Below are positions 7,748 to 16,404 of a stretch of DNA of 64,000 nt, in pieces. The notes beneath the pieces were generated by a model. The model saw only the letters and a program-made list of their open reading frames with translations. It was not told where the DNA came from and did no database searches. A program made the position numbers and the translations under genes. The first letter of the stretch is position 1. Each line of letters begins with the position of its first letter. This stretch comes from Arthrobacter sp. SLBN-112 (lineage in GTDB: Bacteria; Actinomycetota; Actinomycetes; Actinomycetales; Micrococcaceae). The DNA is taken from positions 4,278,001 through 4,342,000 of the forward strand of contig NZ_JAUSXY010000001.1 of the NCBI RefSeq assembly GCF_030944625.1, written 5' to 3'.

Positions 7748-8235
7748 TGAGCAATTCCCTGAAACTCAGCGTTCCCGAGGGCGTCCCCTTCATCGATTAC
7801 GAGCGCGAGTTCGATTTCCCGGTCGCGGACGTGTTCCGCGCGCATAAAGAACCAGACCTCATTGTCCAGTGGCTGGGCCCGCGGGGCATGAAGATGGACA
7901 TTGACCACTACGATTTCCGCACCGGCGGCAGCTACAGCTACCTGCACACCGGACGGGACGGCGTTGCCTACGAGTTCAAGGGCATCTTCCACACTGTCCG
8001 GGACAACGAATTCGCCATCCAAACCTTTGAGTTCGGCGGATATCCGGATGTCGTGAGCCTGGAGTTCATGACATTTGAGGACCTTGGCAACGGACGGACC
8101 CGCCTGCGGGGACACTCTGTCTACCCCAGCCAGGAAGCGCGCGATGGTATGGCCCAGTCCGGTATGGAGGGCGGCATGTCCGAAGGCTATGAGCGGCTGG
8201 AAGAACTGCTGGCCGGGGCGCCGGCTCCTGCCTGA
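7747..8235 (+). CDS. SRPBCC (AHSA1-type) domain protein
   Basis: A 162-residue START-like fold protein of the activator-of-Hsp90-ATPase-1 family. These commonly bind hydrophobic small molecules, but the ligand is unknown. Recognisable segments are the opening YEREFDFPVADVFRAHKEPDLIVQWLGP, then the GGSYSYLH strand and the closing helix GMAQSGMEGGMSEGYERLEELLAG. Two adjacent ATGs exist at 7744 and 7747; the second has AAGGAG at 5-nt spacing and is preferred. It is coupled to the ArsR-type gene. Its last 49 nt overlap the convergent TPI-like gene. Confidence 0.88.
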   Translation: MSNSLKLSVPEGVPFIDYEREFDFPVADVFRAHKEPDLIVQWLGPRGMKMDIDHYDFRTGGSYSYLHTGRDGVAYEFKGIFHTVRDNEFAIQTFEFGGYPDVVSLEFMTFEDLGNGRTRLRGHSVYPSQEARDGMAQSGMEGGMSEGYERLEELLAGAPAPA

Positions 8236-9002
8236 CGCAAAAGCATTGCTTCGTCCAGGACCCGGCCCAGGTTCGCGGCGTCGTGGGCGAACCGGCCCAG
8301 GAAGAGCCCGTCCGCGGCTGCCAGTTGCGGCAGCAGTCCGGGACCTGCGCTGCCGCCGTAAATGAGGGGGCAGCGCGGGCCCAGCGCGGCCCGGATCATT
8401 GTGAGGACGGCGTTCACATGCGTGGCTGGGGCGGGCTGGTCAGCGCCGATAGCCCACACGGGTTCGTAGGCAAGGACCAGTCGGGGCAGCAGCGCCGGGT
8501 CGCCGCCCGCGGCGGCCAGGACCTGACCCACGCAGAAGTCGGCGGCAGCCGCGGCGTCGAGCCTGTCCGGCTCACCGATGCACAGCAACGGGGCGAGGGA
8601 ATGGCCGACGGCGGCGCGCACCTTGCGTGCCACCACGGCGTCGTCTTCTCCGAACAACCGGCGGCGTTCGGCGTGGCCGATTTCAACGAGCGAGACGCCG
8701 AGTTCGGCCAGCATGCCCGGGCTGACTTCCCCGGTGAGGGGCCCGTCCCCCCACCCGCAGTTCTGCGCCCCGAGCAGCACGGGCGAGCCGGCGAGGATTT
8801 TCCCGGCCTCGGCGAGTACCGGGAAGGAAGGGATGACGAAGACCCGGACCGGGGCATCCTGTGCGGCCAGTCCGGGCCTGTCATCGACGATGGAGCGCAC
8901 CTCCGACAGCCAGCGCAGGCTTGCCTGGTAGCCCAGGTACATTTTGGTGCTGACACCGATGTAGAGGGCGCCGTTGCCTGTGCTGCTGCCGGAGGTGCTC
9001 AT
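8187..9002 (-). CDS. Triosephosphate-isomerase-like protein, probable L-erythrulose-1-phosphate isomerase (EryH type)
   Basis: A 271-residue TIM barrel with the TPI catalytic triad in place: Lys20 (GVSTKMYLGY), His110 (EIGHAERR) and Glu180 (LAYEPVWAIG). The residue usually written Asn in NWKM is Ser here (STKM), and the phosphate loop is IYGGSAGPG. Erythritol-pathway isomerases of the EryH type deviate from TPI in this way. Together with the linked tetrulose-kinase-like, RpiB-like and dehydrogenase genes this suggests interconversion of L-erythrulose 1-phosphate and D-erythrulose 4-phosphate rather than glycolysis. It is last in the seven-gene operon, 47 nt after the MFS gene. The C-terminus ends in a Ser-rich tail overlapping the convergent SRPBCC gene. 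Confidence 0.85.
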   Translation of the reverse strand: MSTSGSSTGNGALYIGVSTKMYLGYQASLRWLSEVRSIVDDRPGLAAQDAPVRVFVIPSFPVLAEAGKILAGSPVLLGAQNCGWGDGPLTGEVSPGMLAELGVSLVEIGHAERRRLFGEDDAVVARKVRAAVGHSLAPLLCIGEPDRLDAAAAADFCVGQVLAAAGGDPALLPRLVLAYEPVWAIGADQPAPATHVNAVLTMIRAALGPRCPLIYGGSAGPGLLPQLAAADGLFLGRFAHDAANLGRVLDEAMLLRQAGAGAPASSSSSRS

Positions 9003-9049
9003 CGTTTTTCCTTGGGTTGGTGCCGGCGGGTGGTGTCCCTGCCAAGCGC

Positions 9050-10396
9050 TCAGTCGAGCAGTTCGTCGGCCTTGTTCTTGAAGCGCTTGGTAGCGTACAT
9101 CATCGCTGCCGCCACGAACGGCAGGACGCCCAGGGCGTAGACGCCCATGGATCCGGTGGGCGACTGCGTTGCCTCGTTGACCGCGGTCCGCAGGATCGGT
9201 GCCACGAACCCACCCAGGTTGCCCAGGGAGTTGATCAGGCCGATGCCGGCCGCGGCGGCGGAGCCGGCGAGGAAGGCGGTGGGATAGGCCCAGACCACGG
9301 GGCCCACGGCCAGGAAGCTGCAGACGGCCAGGGTTATGAAGATCATGCCCAGGACCGGCTGGTGGTTGGTCCCCGCCCACGCGGAGCCGAAGATGCACAG
9401 GCCGGTGGAGATGAACAGTATGGTGCCGAACTTACGCCGCTTGGCCACCGTGTCTGCGGCCTTGCCGATGAAGTAGCAGGAGAAGATGCCGAAGAACCAC
9501 GGCACGGCGATCAGCAGGCCGACGGCGAGTCCCACCTTCTGCCCGGTCAGGGACGACACCTGCTGCGGCAGGAAGAACGTCACGCCGTAGACGGCGACCT
9601 GCAGGCAGAAGTAGATGGCGGTAAAGTACCAGACCCGGCCGTTGCGCATGGCGGCGAGGATGCCCCGGGGGCCGGTCTCGTCCTTGATGGTGTCCTCGAG
9701 CGCCATGACTTCCTTGAGCGCGTACTTTTCCTCGCTGTTGAGGAACTTGGCCTTTTCCGGGCCATTGATCAGGAAGAAGAAGGCGGCGATGCCGGCCAGG
9801 ACTGCAAGCAGGCCCTCGACGAAGAACATGACCTGCCAGCCGCGCAGGCCGGGCACCTGGTCGCCGATGTTGATCAGCCAGCCGGACATCGGGTTGCCGA
9901 TCATTTGGGAGAACGGCTGGGCCAGGTAGAAGATGGCGAACATCTGGACGCGCACCTTGTTGGGGAACCATTCGGCCAGGTACATGATCACGCCCGGGAA
10001 CAAGCCGGCCTCGGTCACGCCGAGGAGGAACCGCAGGATCACGAACGAGGTCTCGCCCTGGACGAAGGCGAAGCACGCCGAAACGATGCCCCAGGTGATG
10101 GCGATGCGCGCCAGCCAGATCTTGGCGCCAACCTTCTTGAGCAGCAGGTTGCTGGGGATCTCGAAGATCGCGTAGCCAATGAAGAAGATGCCTGCGCCCA
10201 GGGCGAAGGCCGCGGCGGACACCCCCTTGTCCGCTCCCAGGGCCGCCTCGGCAAAGCCGACGTTGGTGCGGTCCAGGAACGAAACGACGTACAGGATGAC
10301 CAGCATCGGCATGAGCCGGCGGGCCGCCTTGAAGATCGCGGACTTCAGGACCGGCCGGGCCAGGAGTTCCTTGGATGTTGCGGTGGTTTCAGACAC
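9050..10396 (-). CDS. MFS transporter, anion:cation symporter type, polyol/sugar-acid uptake candidate
   Basis: A 448-residue twelve-helix major facilitator of the ACS family. The signature SFLDRTNVGFAEAAL follows helix 1, and a long hydrophilic central loop (GPEKAKFLNSEEKYALKEVMALED) separates the two six-helix halves. It belongs to the polyol operon, 99 nt after an SDR gene, with a short perfect hairpin in the gap. A second MFS of the same family is encoded at 17242-18594, also next to an SDR. Substrate is inferred from context as a tetritol or related polyol. ACS members usually move organic anions, so a sugar acid is the main alternative. Confidence 0.88.
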   Translation of the reverse strand: MSETTATSKELLARPVLKSAIFKAARRLMPMLVILYVVSFLDRTNVGFAEAALGADKGVSAAAFALGAGIFFIGYAIFEIPSNLLLKKVGAKIWLARIAITWGIVSACFAFVQGETSFVILRFLLGVTEAGLFPGVIMYLAEWFPNKVRVQMFAIFYLAQPFSQMIGNPMSGWLINIGDQVPGLRGWQVMFFVEGLLAVLAGIAAFFFLINGPEKAKFLNSEEKYALKEVMALEDTIKDETGPRGILAAMRNGRVWYFTAIYFCLQVAVYGVTFFLPQQVSSLTGQKVGLAVGLLIAVPWFFGIFSCYFIGKAADTVAKRRKFGTILFISTGLCIFGSAWAGTNHQPVLGMIFITLAVCSFLAVGPVVWAYPTAFLAGSAAAAGIGLINSLGNLGGFVAPILRTAVNEATQSPTGSMGVYALGVLPFVAAAMMYATKRFKNKADELLD

Positions 10397-10430
10397 AGCA
10401 CTCTCCTTCGAGTGGGTGACGATAGGGGGC

Positions 10431-10451
10431 CTGCGGGCCGGCGGCCCGCAG
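10431..10451. other. Intercistronic hairpin between SDR and MFS genes
   Basis: CTGCGGGCC and GGCCCGCAG are perfect 9-bp arms around a 3-nt loop in the 99-bp gap. No T-run follows on the minus strand. It may be an mRNA processing or stabilising hairpin, or a weak terminator, that sets the transporter level apart from the upstream enzymes. Confidence 0.45.
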
Positions 10452-10495
10452 GGCTTGTGGTGACACCCCGCGTTGTGATGGCGGGAAGGGTGCGG

Positions 10496-11263
10496 TCAGT
10501 GCATGTACAGGCCGCCGTCCACGTTCAGCGTCTGGCCGGAGATGTACCCGGCGTCCTCGCCAATAAGGAAAGAGATGGCTGCCGCGACATCGCGGGTAGT
10601 GCCCACCCGGTTCACCACCAGGTCCTTGACAAGTTCATCCTTGCGTTCCTCGCTGAGGGTGCCGCCCATGATGTCGGTATCGATAGGCCCGGGTGAGATG
10701 GCGTTGACGGTGATGTCGTACTCCCCCAGTTCCCGGGCGGTGGCGCGGGTCAAGCCGATGACGCCGGCCTTGGCCACGGAGTACGGGGTTTTGCTGAACG
10801 TTCCACCGCCGCGCTGGGCGGAGACAGAGGAGATGTTGACGATCCGCCCCAGCCGGTTCCTGGCCATCGATTCGGCCGCCCGGCGGGTGGCGTAGTGGAC
10901 GCCGTTCATGTTGATGTTGAGCACGCGGTCCCATTCGGCGCCGTCGAGTTCGAGATAGGGAACCGGTGAGCTGACCCCGGCGATGTTCGCCAAGGCCACC
11001 AGCTGGGGAAGTTCGGCCTCGATTTCGTCGATGGCCGCGCGTACCGAGGCCTCGTCGCCAATATTGGCGCCGGCGCCGTGGGCTTTGACGCCATGCTTTT
11101 CCGCGAGGTCCCGGGCCAGGTTCTTGCTGGCAGTATCGTCAAGGTCGATCACGCCGATGTTCCAGCCGCGTTCGGCCAGGTATTCCGCGGTGGCCCGGCC
11201 GATGCCGCGTTCGGACACGGCGCCGGTAACGATCACCGTGCGGTCTGGGGGAAATGAAGTCAT
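10496..11263 (-). CDS. SDR-family NAD(P)-dependent oxidoreductase, probable tetritol/polyol dehydrogenase
   Basis: A 255-residue classical short-chain dehydrogenase. The cofactor motif TGAVSERGIG is at 13-22, the acidic Asp40/Asp42 after the second strand favours NAD(H), and the catalytic residues are Ser145/146, Tyr161 and Lys165 (YSVAK). It probably oxidises a sugar alcohol to a ketose at the start of the pathway encoded by this operon. It resembles the SDR at 16456-17232 along most of its length; both share GIGRATA, RIVxISSxSAQRGGGT and PGPIDTDIMGGTL. They are therefore duplicates, each with its own MFS partner. It is 33 nt after the hydroxyacyl-CoA-dehydrogenase-like gene. Substrate stereochemistry cannot be read from sequence. 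Confidence 0.9.
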   Translation of the reverse strand: MTSFPPDRTVIVTGAVSERGIGRATAEYLAERGWNIGVIDLDDTASKNLARDLAEKHGVKAHGAGANIGDEASVRAAIDEIEAELPQLVALANIAGVSSPVPYLELDGAEWDRVLNINMNGVHYATRRAAESMARNRLGRIVNISSVSAQRGGGTFSKTPYSVAKAGVIGLTRATARELGEYDITVNAISPGPIDTDIMGGTLSEERKDELVKDLVVNRVGTTRDVAAAISFLIGEDAGYISGQTLNVDGGLYMH

Positions 11264-11296
11264 GGTTGTTTCCTTCGTGTGGAGTGTCCGGACGGC

Positions 11297-12250
11297 CTAG
11301 GACAGGGGTGCCGGGCCCAGCTCTTCAATGAGCTTTTGCATGGCGACGTACGCCTTGTTCCGGTAGGCAACCAGGGCTGCCGTCCGGTCCGCGGGGACGT
11401 CCAGGAATCCGGAACCGGTCTTGGTGCCCAGCTGGCCGGCGTCCACCTTTTCCTGCAGGATCCGCGGGGTGGCAAACCGCTCCGGGAAGCCCGTCTGCAG
11501 GGACTTGTAGCAGAAGGCGTAAACGTCCAGGCCGGCCATGTCGGCGATCGCGAACGGCCCGAAGAACGGCAGCCGGAAGCCGAAGGTGGTGCGCACCAGG
11601 GTGTCCACATCCTCCGCGGTGGCGATGCCTTCCTCCACCACCTGGGCTGCCTCGTGGAAGAGGGCGTACTGGAGCCGGTTCAGCACGAAGCCGGTCACGT
11701 CCTTGACGGTGGCCGTTTCCTTGCCGGTCTCCCCGACGATGGTGCGGGCAGCCTGGACGGTGGCCGCGGAGGTGCCCTCGTGCGGGATGACTTCCACCCC
11801 GGGGATGAACGGGGCCGGGTTGGAGAAGTGGACGCCCAGGAAGCGTTCCGGGTTGTCCACCACCTCGGCGAGCTTTGCAATGGAGATGGTGGAGGTGTTG
11901 GACCCGATGATGGCATCGGGCCGGGCGGCGGCGCTGATCCTGCCCAGGGTGGCGTGCTTGATCTCCAGGACCTCCGGCACCGCCTCCTCGATGTACTCGG
12001 CGCTGGCCACGGCCTCTTCGATGTCTTTGGCCGGCCACAGGTTTTCCTTGAGCAGGTCAGTGGCGTTGGCCGGGAACAGGCCGGCCGCGACGAACTCGTC
12101 AGACTCCTTCAGCAGGCGCTCGTAGTTGCTTTGCGCGATTTCGGCGGAGACGTCGGCCAGTGCGACGCGGGCCCCTGCGAGCGCCAGGACCTGGGCGATT
12201 CCGCCGCCCATGTAGCCTGAGCCGACGACGGCGATGTTGCGAGTGGTCAT
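11297..12250 (-). CDS. 3-hydroxyacyl-CoA dehydrogenase family oxidoreductase
   Basis: A 317-residue two-domain enzyme. The N-terminal Rossmann motif is [10 protein letters not shown] at 10-19, and the catalytic His-region is [10 protein letters not shown]. The C-terminal helical domain is recognised by [41 protein letters not shown]. In sequence it is a 3-hydroxyacyl-CoA dehydrogenase, but its place between a polyol SDR and an RpiB-type isomerase suggests another substrate. Family members such as L-gulonate 3-dehydrogenase and carnitine dehydrogenase act on free hydroxy acids. It overlaps the RpiB-type gene by 4 nt, so it is surely co-expressed. Role in this pathway is unknown. Confidence 0.88.
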   Translation of the reverse strand: MTTRNIAVVGSGYMGGGIAQVLALAGARVALADVSAEIAQSNYERLLKESDEFVAAGLFPANATDLLKENLWPAKDIEEAVASAEYIEEAVPEVLEIKHATLGRISAAARPDAIIGSNTSTISIAKLAEVVDNPERFLGVHFSNPAPFIPGVEVIPHEGTSAATVQAARTIVGETGKETATVKDVTGFVLNRLQYALFHEAAQVVEEGIATAEDVDTLVRTTFGFRLPFFGPFAIADMAGLDVYAFCYKSLQTGFPERFATPRILQEKVDAGQLGTKTGSGFLDVPADRTAALVAYRNKAYVAMQKLIEELGPAPLS

Positions 12251-12741
12251 TTGTCCTCAAGTCCTTCCGACGCGTCCTCGTAGGAGGAAATGGCGTCTAC
12301 TTTGGCCGCGGATGCGGAGGTTTCATCGAAGCGGTGGTCCAGCCACTCGCCCACGAGTTTCTTGGCCAGTTCCAGGCCGATGACACGCTGGCCCAAGGTC
12401 AGCACCTGGGCGTTGTTGGACAGAACGGAACGCTCCACGGAGTAGCTGTCGTGCGCCGTGACGGCCCTGATGCCCGGAACCTTGTTGGCTGAAATGGCCA
12501 CCCCGAGGCCGGTTCCGCAGATCAGCAGGGCGCGGTCCGCTTCCCCGGCGGCCACCTTGCGCGCTGCGGCGACGGCCAGGTGTGGATAGGCGGTGGTGTC
12601 GTCGGCGCCCACGCCGACGTCCTCCACCGAGGCGACCCGGGGGTCTGCCTCCAGCATCTCGCGCAGGGCGTTCTTGTATTCGACGCCTGCTTCGTCATTG
12701 CCGACGACGATGCGCCAGCCTGGCTGGGTCTGCTCGGTCAT
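12247..12741 (-). CDS. RpiB/LacA/LacB-type sugar-phosphate isomerase, probable D-erythrulose-4-phosphate isomerase
   Basis: A 164-residue isomerase of the ribose-5-phosphate isomerase B family. The nucleotide-fold start is [13 protein letters not shown]. The active-site cysteine is Cys75 in the anion-hole loop [13 protein letters not shown]. Where housekeeping RpiB normally has DHAG the protein reads NDEAG, a change seen in specialised members. In erythritol and threitol pathways an RpiB homologue (EryI/DerI) makes D-erythrose 4-phosphate, and that is the likely job here. The start ATG is preceded by TTAAGGAG. It sits 10 nt after the kinase gene and overlaps the next gene by ATGA. Confidence 0.87.
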   Translation of the reverse strand: MTEQTQPGWRIVVGNDEAGVEYKNALREMLEADPRVASVEDVGVGADDTTAYPHLAVAAARKVAAGEADRALLICGTGLGVAISANKVPGIRAVTAHDSYSVERSVLSNNAQVLTLGQRVIGLELAKKLVGEWLDHRFDETSASAAKVDAISSYEDASEGLEDK

Positions 12742-12751
12742 GCGATTCTCC

Positions 12752-14473
12752 TTAATGGCTTTCGATGGTTTCGGCGTAATCGGCCACCCTGCGGGCGATG
12801 AGGCCGAATGAGACGGCGCCGGGATCAGGGTGCCCCAGGCTCTTTTCGGCCAACGGCCGGGCACGGCCTTTCTTCGGGCTGAGTTCGGCGGTCGCGTCGG
12901 CGGCTTTGGCGGCGGCCTCCGCTGCCGCGCGGAGGCTGCCGGCCACGCTGCCGCCGTCGTCAATTGCCTTGGTGAAGGTGCCAGCGAATGGAAGGAGCGC
13001 GTCCACCATGGTCTTGTCTCCTGCTTCGGCCTTGCCCAGGGTGATGATGGCGTCGACAAGGGCATTGACCGCTGCGGCCGCGTCTGCCGCCGTATATGTT
13101 TCCTTGCTGCCGAGGGTCCTGCCGACGGCGGTAACGGCCGCACCCCACAAGGCCCCGGAGGTGCCGCCGGCGCGCTCGGCCCACTGCTCCCCCGCCGCCG
13201 CAAGGACTTCCTCCAGGCCGGCGCCGCCGGCGTGCGACTTCTCCGCAGCGGCGACGGCAGCATCCACGCCGCGCCGCATGCCGATGCCGTGGTCGCCGTC
13301 CCCGGCGATGGCGTCCAGCTTTCCCAGGGCGTCTTCATGTTCGACGACGACGGCGCGCGCCTCCTTCAGCGCGTCCACTGCCGTGGCGGCCAGGGCGGTG
13401 GACGCCGGCGTGGTGGCCAGCGCCGGCGTCGTGACCGCCTGGGCCAGTGCCTCAACGGACCGTGCCTTGCGCGGCGCCAGGTTGCCCTTGCGGAAAGCGG
13501 GGGTGTCGGCCGGGGCGGCCCAGAACTTCTCCAGTTCCTCATCCAGCCAGAACAGCGTCAGGGACAGGCCTGACATGTCCAGGCTGGTGACCAGTTCGCC
13601 GCACTCCGGCTCAACGATCTCAAGTCCGGCGGCGGTGAGCAGGGCCTCGACCTTGCCGAACAGCAGGAACAGTTCGTCATACTTGACCGTGCCCAGGCCG
13701 TTGAGGATGAGCACGACACGGGTGCCTGCTGTTTCCGGTTTGTCCTTGAGCAGGCCGTCCACCAGCAGCTTGGCCAGTTCGCTGGCGGTTGGCAGCGGCT
13801 GCTCGGAGATGCCCGGTTCGCCGTGAATGCCCAGTCCCACGGACATCATGCCTTCCGGCACGGTGAAGAGGGGCTCGGCTGCGCCGGGGAGGGTGCAGCC
13901 GGCGAAGGCCACGCCGAGCGAGCGGGTGTGGTGGTTGGCCTTAAGGGCAAGCCGTTCCACCCCGTCCAGGTCCAGCCCGGCCTCTGCGGCCGCGCCGGCA
14001 ACCTTGAAGACGGTGAGGTCGCCGGCGATGCCGCGGCGCTTGCCGATCTCTGCAAGGGGCGCGCTGGCGATGTCATCGGTGACCAGTACGGTGCGGGTTT
14101 CGATGCCTTCAGCGTTCAGCTTCTCCTGTGCCTGGCCGAAGTGGAGCACGTCGCCGGCGTAGTTGCCGTAGCTGAGGAGGACACCGCCGCCGGTGCTGGA
14201 CGCCTTGGCTACCCGGTACACCTGCCCGGCGGAGGGGGAAGCAAACATGTTGCCGCAGGCGCTTCCGGCGGCAAGCCCGGCGCCCACCAGTCCGGCGAAG
14301 GCCGGGTAGTGGCCGGAACCGCCGCCAATGACCACTGCCACCTGGCCCTCGGGTGATTCGGTGGAACGGACGACGCCGCCGTCAACGCGGGCAACGTACT
14401 GGCGGTTGGCTGCGACGAAGCCGTCGAGGGCGTCGTCGGCGAACTGCGCTGGATCGTCAAATATCTTTGTCAT
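12752..14473 (-). CDS. Dihydroxyacetone-kinase-family protein (DhaK+DhaL fusion), probable erythrulose kinase
   Basis: A 573-residue ATP-dependent kinase with fused domains. The DhaK part, about 1-325, has GGGSGH at 50-55 and the substrate-binding His217 in LGIHGEPG, which binds the keto group covalently in this family. The DhaL part, about 365-573, has the Mg-ATP motif AGDGDHG at 390-396. Single-chain members include glycolysis-linked DHA kinases and the LerK/DerK tetrulose kinases. The surrounding isomerases favour phosphorylation of L- or D-erythrulose. It overlaps the upstream TIM-barrel gene by 4 nt and precedes the RpiB-type gene by 10 nt. The Ala/Thr-rich linker near 345-370 is normal for such fusions. 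Confidence 0.93.
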   Translation of the reverse strand: MTKIFDDPAQFADDALDGFVAANRQYVARVDGGVVRSTESPEGQVAVVIGGGSGHYPAFAGLVGAGLAAGSACGNMFASPSAGQVYRVAKASSTGGGVLLSYGNYAGDVLHFGQAQEKLNAEGIETRTVLVTDDIASAPLAEIGKRRGIAGDLTVFKVAGAAAEAGLDLDGVERLALKANHHTRSLGVAFAGCTLPGAAEPLFTVPEGMMSVGLGIHGEPGISEQPLPTASELAKLLVDGLLKDKPETAGTRVVLILNGLGTVKYDELFLLFGKVEALLTAAGLEIVEPECGELVTSLDMSGLSLTLFWLDEELEKFWAAPADTPAFRKGNLAPRKARSVEALAQAVTTPALATTPASTALAATAVDALKEARAVVVEHEDALGKLDAIAGDGDHGIGMRRGVDAAVAAAEKSHAGGAGLEEVLAAAGEQWAERAGGTSGALWGAAVTAVGRTLGSKETYTAADAAAAVNALVDAIITLGKAEAGDKTMVDALLPFAGTFTKAIDDGGSVAGSLRAAAEAAAKAADATAELSPKKGRARPLAEKSLGHPDPGAVSFGLIARRVADYAETIESH

Positions 14474-15519
14474 GATTCCTCGTTGAACCGGTTGGATCGG
14501 TTGGGATGCCTGCCGGTGCCTAGCGTGCCGGAACGGCAGCGGGGGGTTTGCCGGCCCTGCGCCACCAGGCTGGTGCCCAGGGCGTAGCCGTCCCTCTTGG
14601 GCAGGACCTGCCGGCGCAGGTAGTCCTGGTTGGCCGCGGTGACGCTCAGGCCGTCGCCGCCGTAGTGCTCGGTGCAGATGATGCCCTGGAAGCCCACGGA
14701 GATGGCGAACTGGAAGGCCTCGCGGTAGCTGATGAGGCCTGATTCCATGGGGGCCGGCATGGCAACGTAGTGGTCCCGGGCCTGGTCCTCGTCGCGGATG
14801 TAGTTCTTGACGTGCCAGTAGTTGGAGTACGGCAGGGTCTTGTGCACCATTTCGCGCCAGTCCTCGATGGGGCGGTGCAGGCGGATCAGGTTGCCCAGGT
14901 CAGGGTTCAGGCCAACGTTGGGCAGGTCGATGTCCTGGACCAGCTGCACGGATGAGTCTGCGGTGCCAAGGTACGTGTCCTCGTACATTTCCAGCGAGAC
15001 CAGGAGTCCCAGTTCCGCGGCATGCTTGCCCACTTCGCGGATTCGGGTGACGGCGTTGTTCCAGGTTTCCTTGTCCGCTGCTGGGTCCTTGTGGCCCTCG
15101 ACGGTCCAGAACCAAAGCTGTTTCTGCTGCTCCGGGGTGATGGCCTGGTGCAGGCCGATCGATACAACCTCGCAACCCAGCTGCGCAGCGGCCTCAAGGG
15201 TCCGGTGCGTGTAGGCCAGATTTTCCTCCCATTTGCCTTCCTCGATCACGCTGCGGCGGATGGCCGAGATGGAGGGAAGCCCCAGGCCGGCGGAGGTGGC
15301 GGCGGCCTTCAATTCGTCCAGCCTGGCGCTTGAGAGATCGCCGGGACGCACCCAGCTGTCGGTGAGGTCGGCGTTGGTGAACCCGGCGTCTGCCACTTCT
15401 TCGAAGACCTGCTGCCAGTCGCCGGCGGGGGCATCCTGGACGGCGGTCCCGTCCGGCCTGGTTCCGGGAAACTGCAGCAGGGCAGCAGCGATGGGCCAGT
15501 TTTCAGCGGTGTACGGCAT
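14470..15519 (-). CDS. Sugar phosphate isomerase/epimerase family TIM barrel
   Basis: A 349-residue AP-endonuclease-2-fold protein, probably an isomerase or epimerase of free or phosphorylated sugars. The start is the ATG before PYTAENWPIAAALLQFPG, 27 bp behind the operator; an upstream in-frame ATG would overlap the promoter. Metal-site-like segments are VSLEMYEDTYLG, GLNPDLGNLIRLH, YWHVKNY and ICTEHYGGDG. The last ~30 residues (RQTPRCRSGTLGTGRHPNRS) are basic and unlike the family. It is first gene of the seven-gene operon and overlaps the kinase gene by 4 nt. Exact reaction unknown; a ketose/aldose or C3/C4 epimerisation feeding the kinase is plausible. Confidence 0.85.
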   Translation of the reverse strand: MPYTAENWPIAAALLQFPGTRPDGTAVQDAPAGDWQQVFEEVADAGFTNADLTDSWVRPGDLSSARLDELKAAATSAGLGLPSISAIRRSVIEEGKWEENLAYTHRTLEAAAQLGCEVVSIGLHQAITPEQQKQLWFWTVEGHKDPAADKETWNNAVTRIREVGKHAAELGLLVSLEMYEDTYLGTADSSVQLVQDIDLPNVGLNPDLGNLIRLHRPIEDWREMVHKTLPYSNYWHVKNYIRDEDQARDHYVAMPAPMESGLISYREAFQFAISVGFQGIICTEHYGGDGLSVTAANQDYLRRQVLPKRDGYALGTSLVAQGRQTPRCRSGTLGTGRHPNRSNRFNEES

Positions 15520-15545
15520 TGTCACTCCAGATCTAGAATCGCATT

Positions 15546-15581
15546 TCCTATAGGATCTACGCTTGAAGGTGCCCCTGTCAA
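15546..15581 (-). promoter_or_regulatory. Polyol operon promoter with GntR-type operator
   Basis: On the minus strand a perfect -35 TTGACA (15576-15581) is followed at 16 bp by TAGATC. The perfect 10-bp palindrome TCCTATAGGA (15546-15555) overlaps the -10, 27 bp before the first start codon. The same core, TCCTATAG, lies directly upstream of the adjacent GntR gene at 16349-16356. Repression of the operon and autoregulation by that GntR protein is the simplest reading. Confidence 0.62.
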
Positions 15582-15621
15582 GGGGTGTGTTGGGCGGCCT
15601 CACGGGGAAGCCAAGGGTAAG

Positions 15622-15641
15622 TGCGGCTCGTGCGGGCCGCA
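15622..15641 (-). terminator. Short hairpin downstream of the GntR gene
   Basis: TGCGGC and GCCGCA arms enclose an 8-nt loop 11 bp past the GntR stop codon. There is no clear T-run, so this is a weak terminator candidate that would separate the regulator from the operon promoter. Confidence 0.35.
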
Positions 15642-15651
15642 GGCGGTACTG

Positions 15652-16341
15652 CTAGCTGCGCACTTCGCTGTCGTGCTGCGAGCGCTGCTTGACGCCTTCG
15701 ATGTGGTCAATCATCCTCTGCCGGGCCAGCTCGGCGTCGCCGGCTTCGAAGGCCTTGAGGATCTCGGTGTGCTCGGCGATGGCGTAGTCGGCATCAGTGA
15801 CGCCCAGGCCGCCGAAGAACCGGAAGCGCTGCACCTGGCCCCCCAGCGCATTGTAGGCGGACAGCAGGAACTGGTTGTCCGCCGACTCGGCGATGAGCCG
15901 GTGGAAGCGTTCGTCGGCTTCCCAGTAAGCGCGGAATTCCGCGAAGGACGGACCGCGCGGCGCAGCCTTCAGGTCCTCGATGGCCTGCTCCAACTGTGCG
16001 GTCAGTTGGGGATCCGCGTGCTTGCAGGCCATGAAGGCGTTGGCCGGCTCGATGACCAGCCGGGCGTCCATCAGGTCTGCCAGCTCGTCCGCGGTGAAGA
16101 GCGGGGCTACGCGGTAGCCGCGCAGCGCCATTCTCCTGACCATTCCGGTGGCTTCCAGCCGGGCCAGCGCCTCGCGGACCGGCGTCGGGGAAACGTCCAG
16201 TTCCCGCGCCATGCCATCAATGCTGACGGGGGTGCCGGCTTCCAGCCGGCCGTCCATCAGGGCAACCAGGAGCGCTTCGTAGACGTGGTCGGCGAGGACC
16301 TGCCTGCTCACGCCGCCCGAAGCCTGGTTCTTGGTTGCCAT
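15652..16341 (-). CDS. GntR-family transcriptional regulator (FCD ligand domain)
   Basis: A 229-residue FadR-subfamily regulator. The winged helix spans about 12-80 (HVYEALLVALMDGRLEAGTPVSIDGMARELDVSPTPVREALARLEATGMV). An all-helical FCD domain follows with typical metal-site segments ARLVIEPANAFMA, ADERFHRLIAESADN and EHTEILKAFEAGD. It probably represses the downstream polyol operon and itself through TCCTATAGGA-like sites at 15546 and 16349, and is released by a pathway intermediate or sugar acid. It stands between the operon and the second SDR/MFS pair. Confidence 0.92.
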   Translation of the reverse strand: MATKNQASGGVSRQVLADHVYEALLVALMDGRLEAGTPVSIDGMARELDVSPTPVREALARLEATGMVRRMALRGYRVAPLFTADELADLMDARLVIEPANAFMACKHADPQLTAQLEQAIEDLKAAPRGPSFAEFRAYWEADERFHRLIAESADNQFLLSAYNALGGQVQRFRFFGGLGVTDADYAIAEHTEILKAFEAGDAELARQRMIDHIEGVKQRSQHDSEVRS

Positions 16342-16348
16342 GTAGAAA

Positions 16349-16358
16349 TCCTATAGCC
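16349..16358 (-). promoter_or_regulatory. GntR-type operator half-conserved copy
   Basis: TCCTATAGCC starts 8 bp upstream of the GntR start codon and shares eight of ten positions with the perfect palindrome at 15546-15555. It would block transcription or elongation of the regulator's own gene. Assigned by the repeat alone. Confidence 0.5.
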
Positions 16359-16404
16359 CGAAAATGCGCGGGAGCGCGGCGGATGAGGTGTCCCCCCTGA
16401 ACGC

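Noticed and set aside
11297..12250. Fatty-acid beta-oxidation role for the hydroxyacyl-CoA-dehydrogenase-like gene
   Set aside because: No acyl-CoA dehydrogenase, enoyl-CoA hydratase or thiolase is nearby, and it is coupled to sugar isomerase genes.
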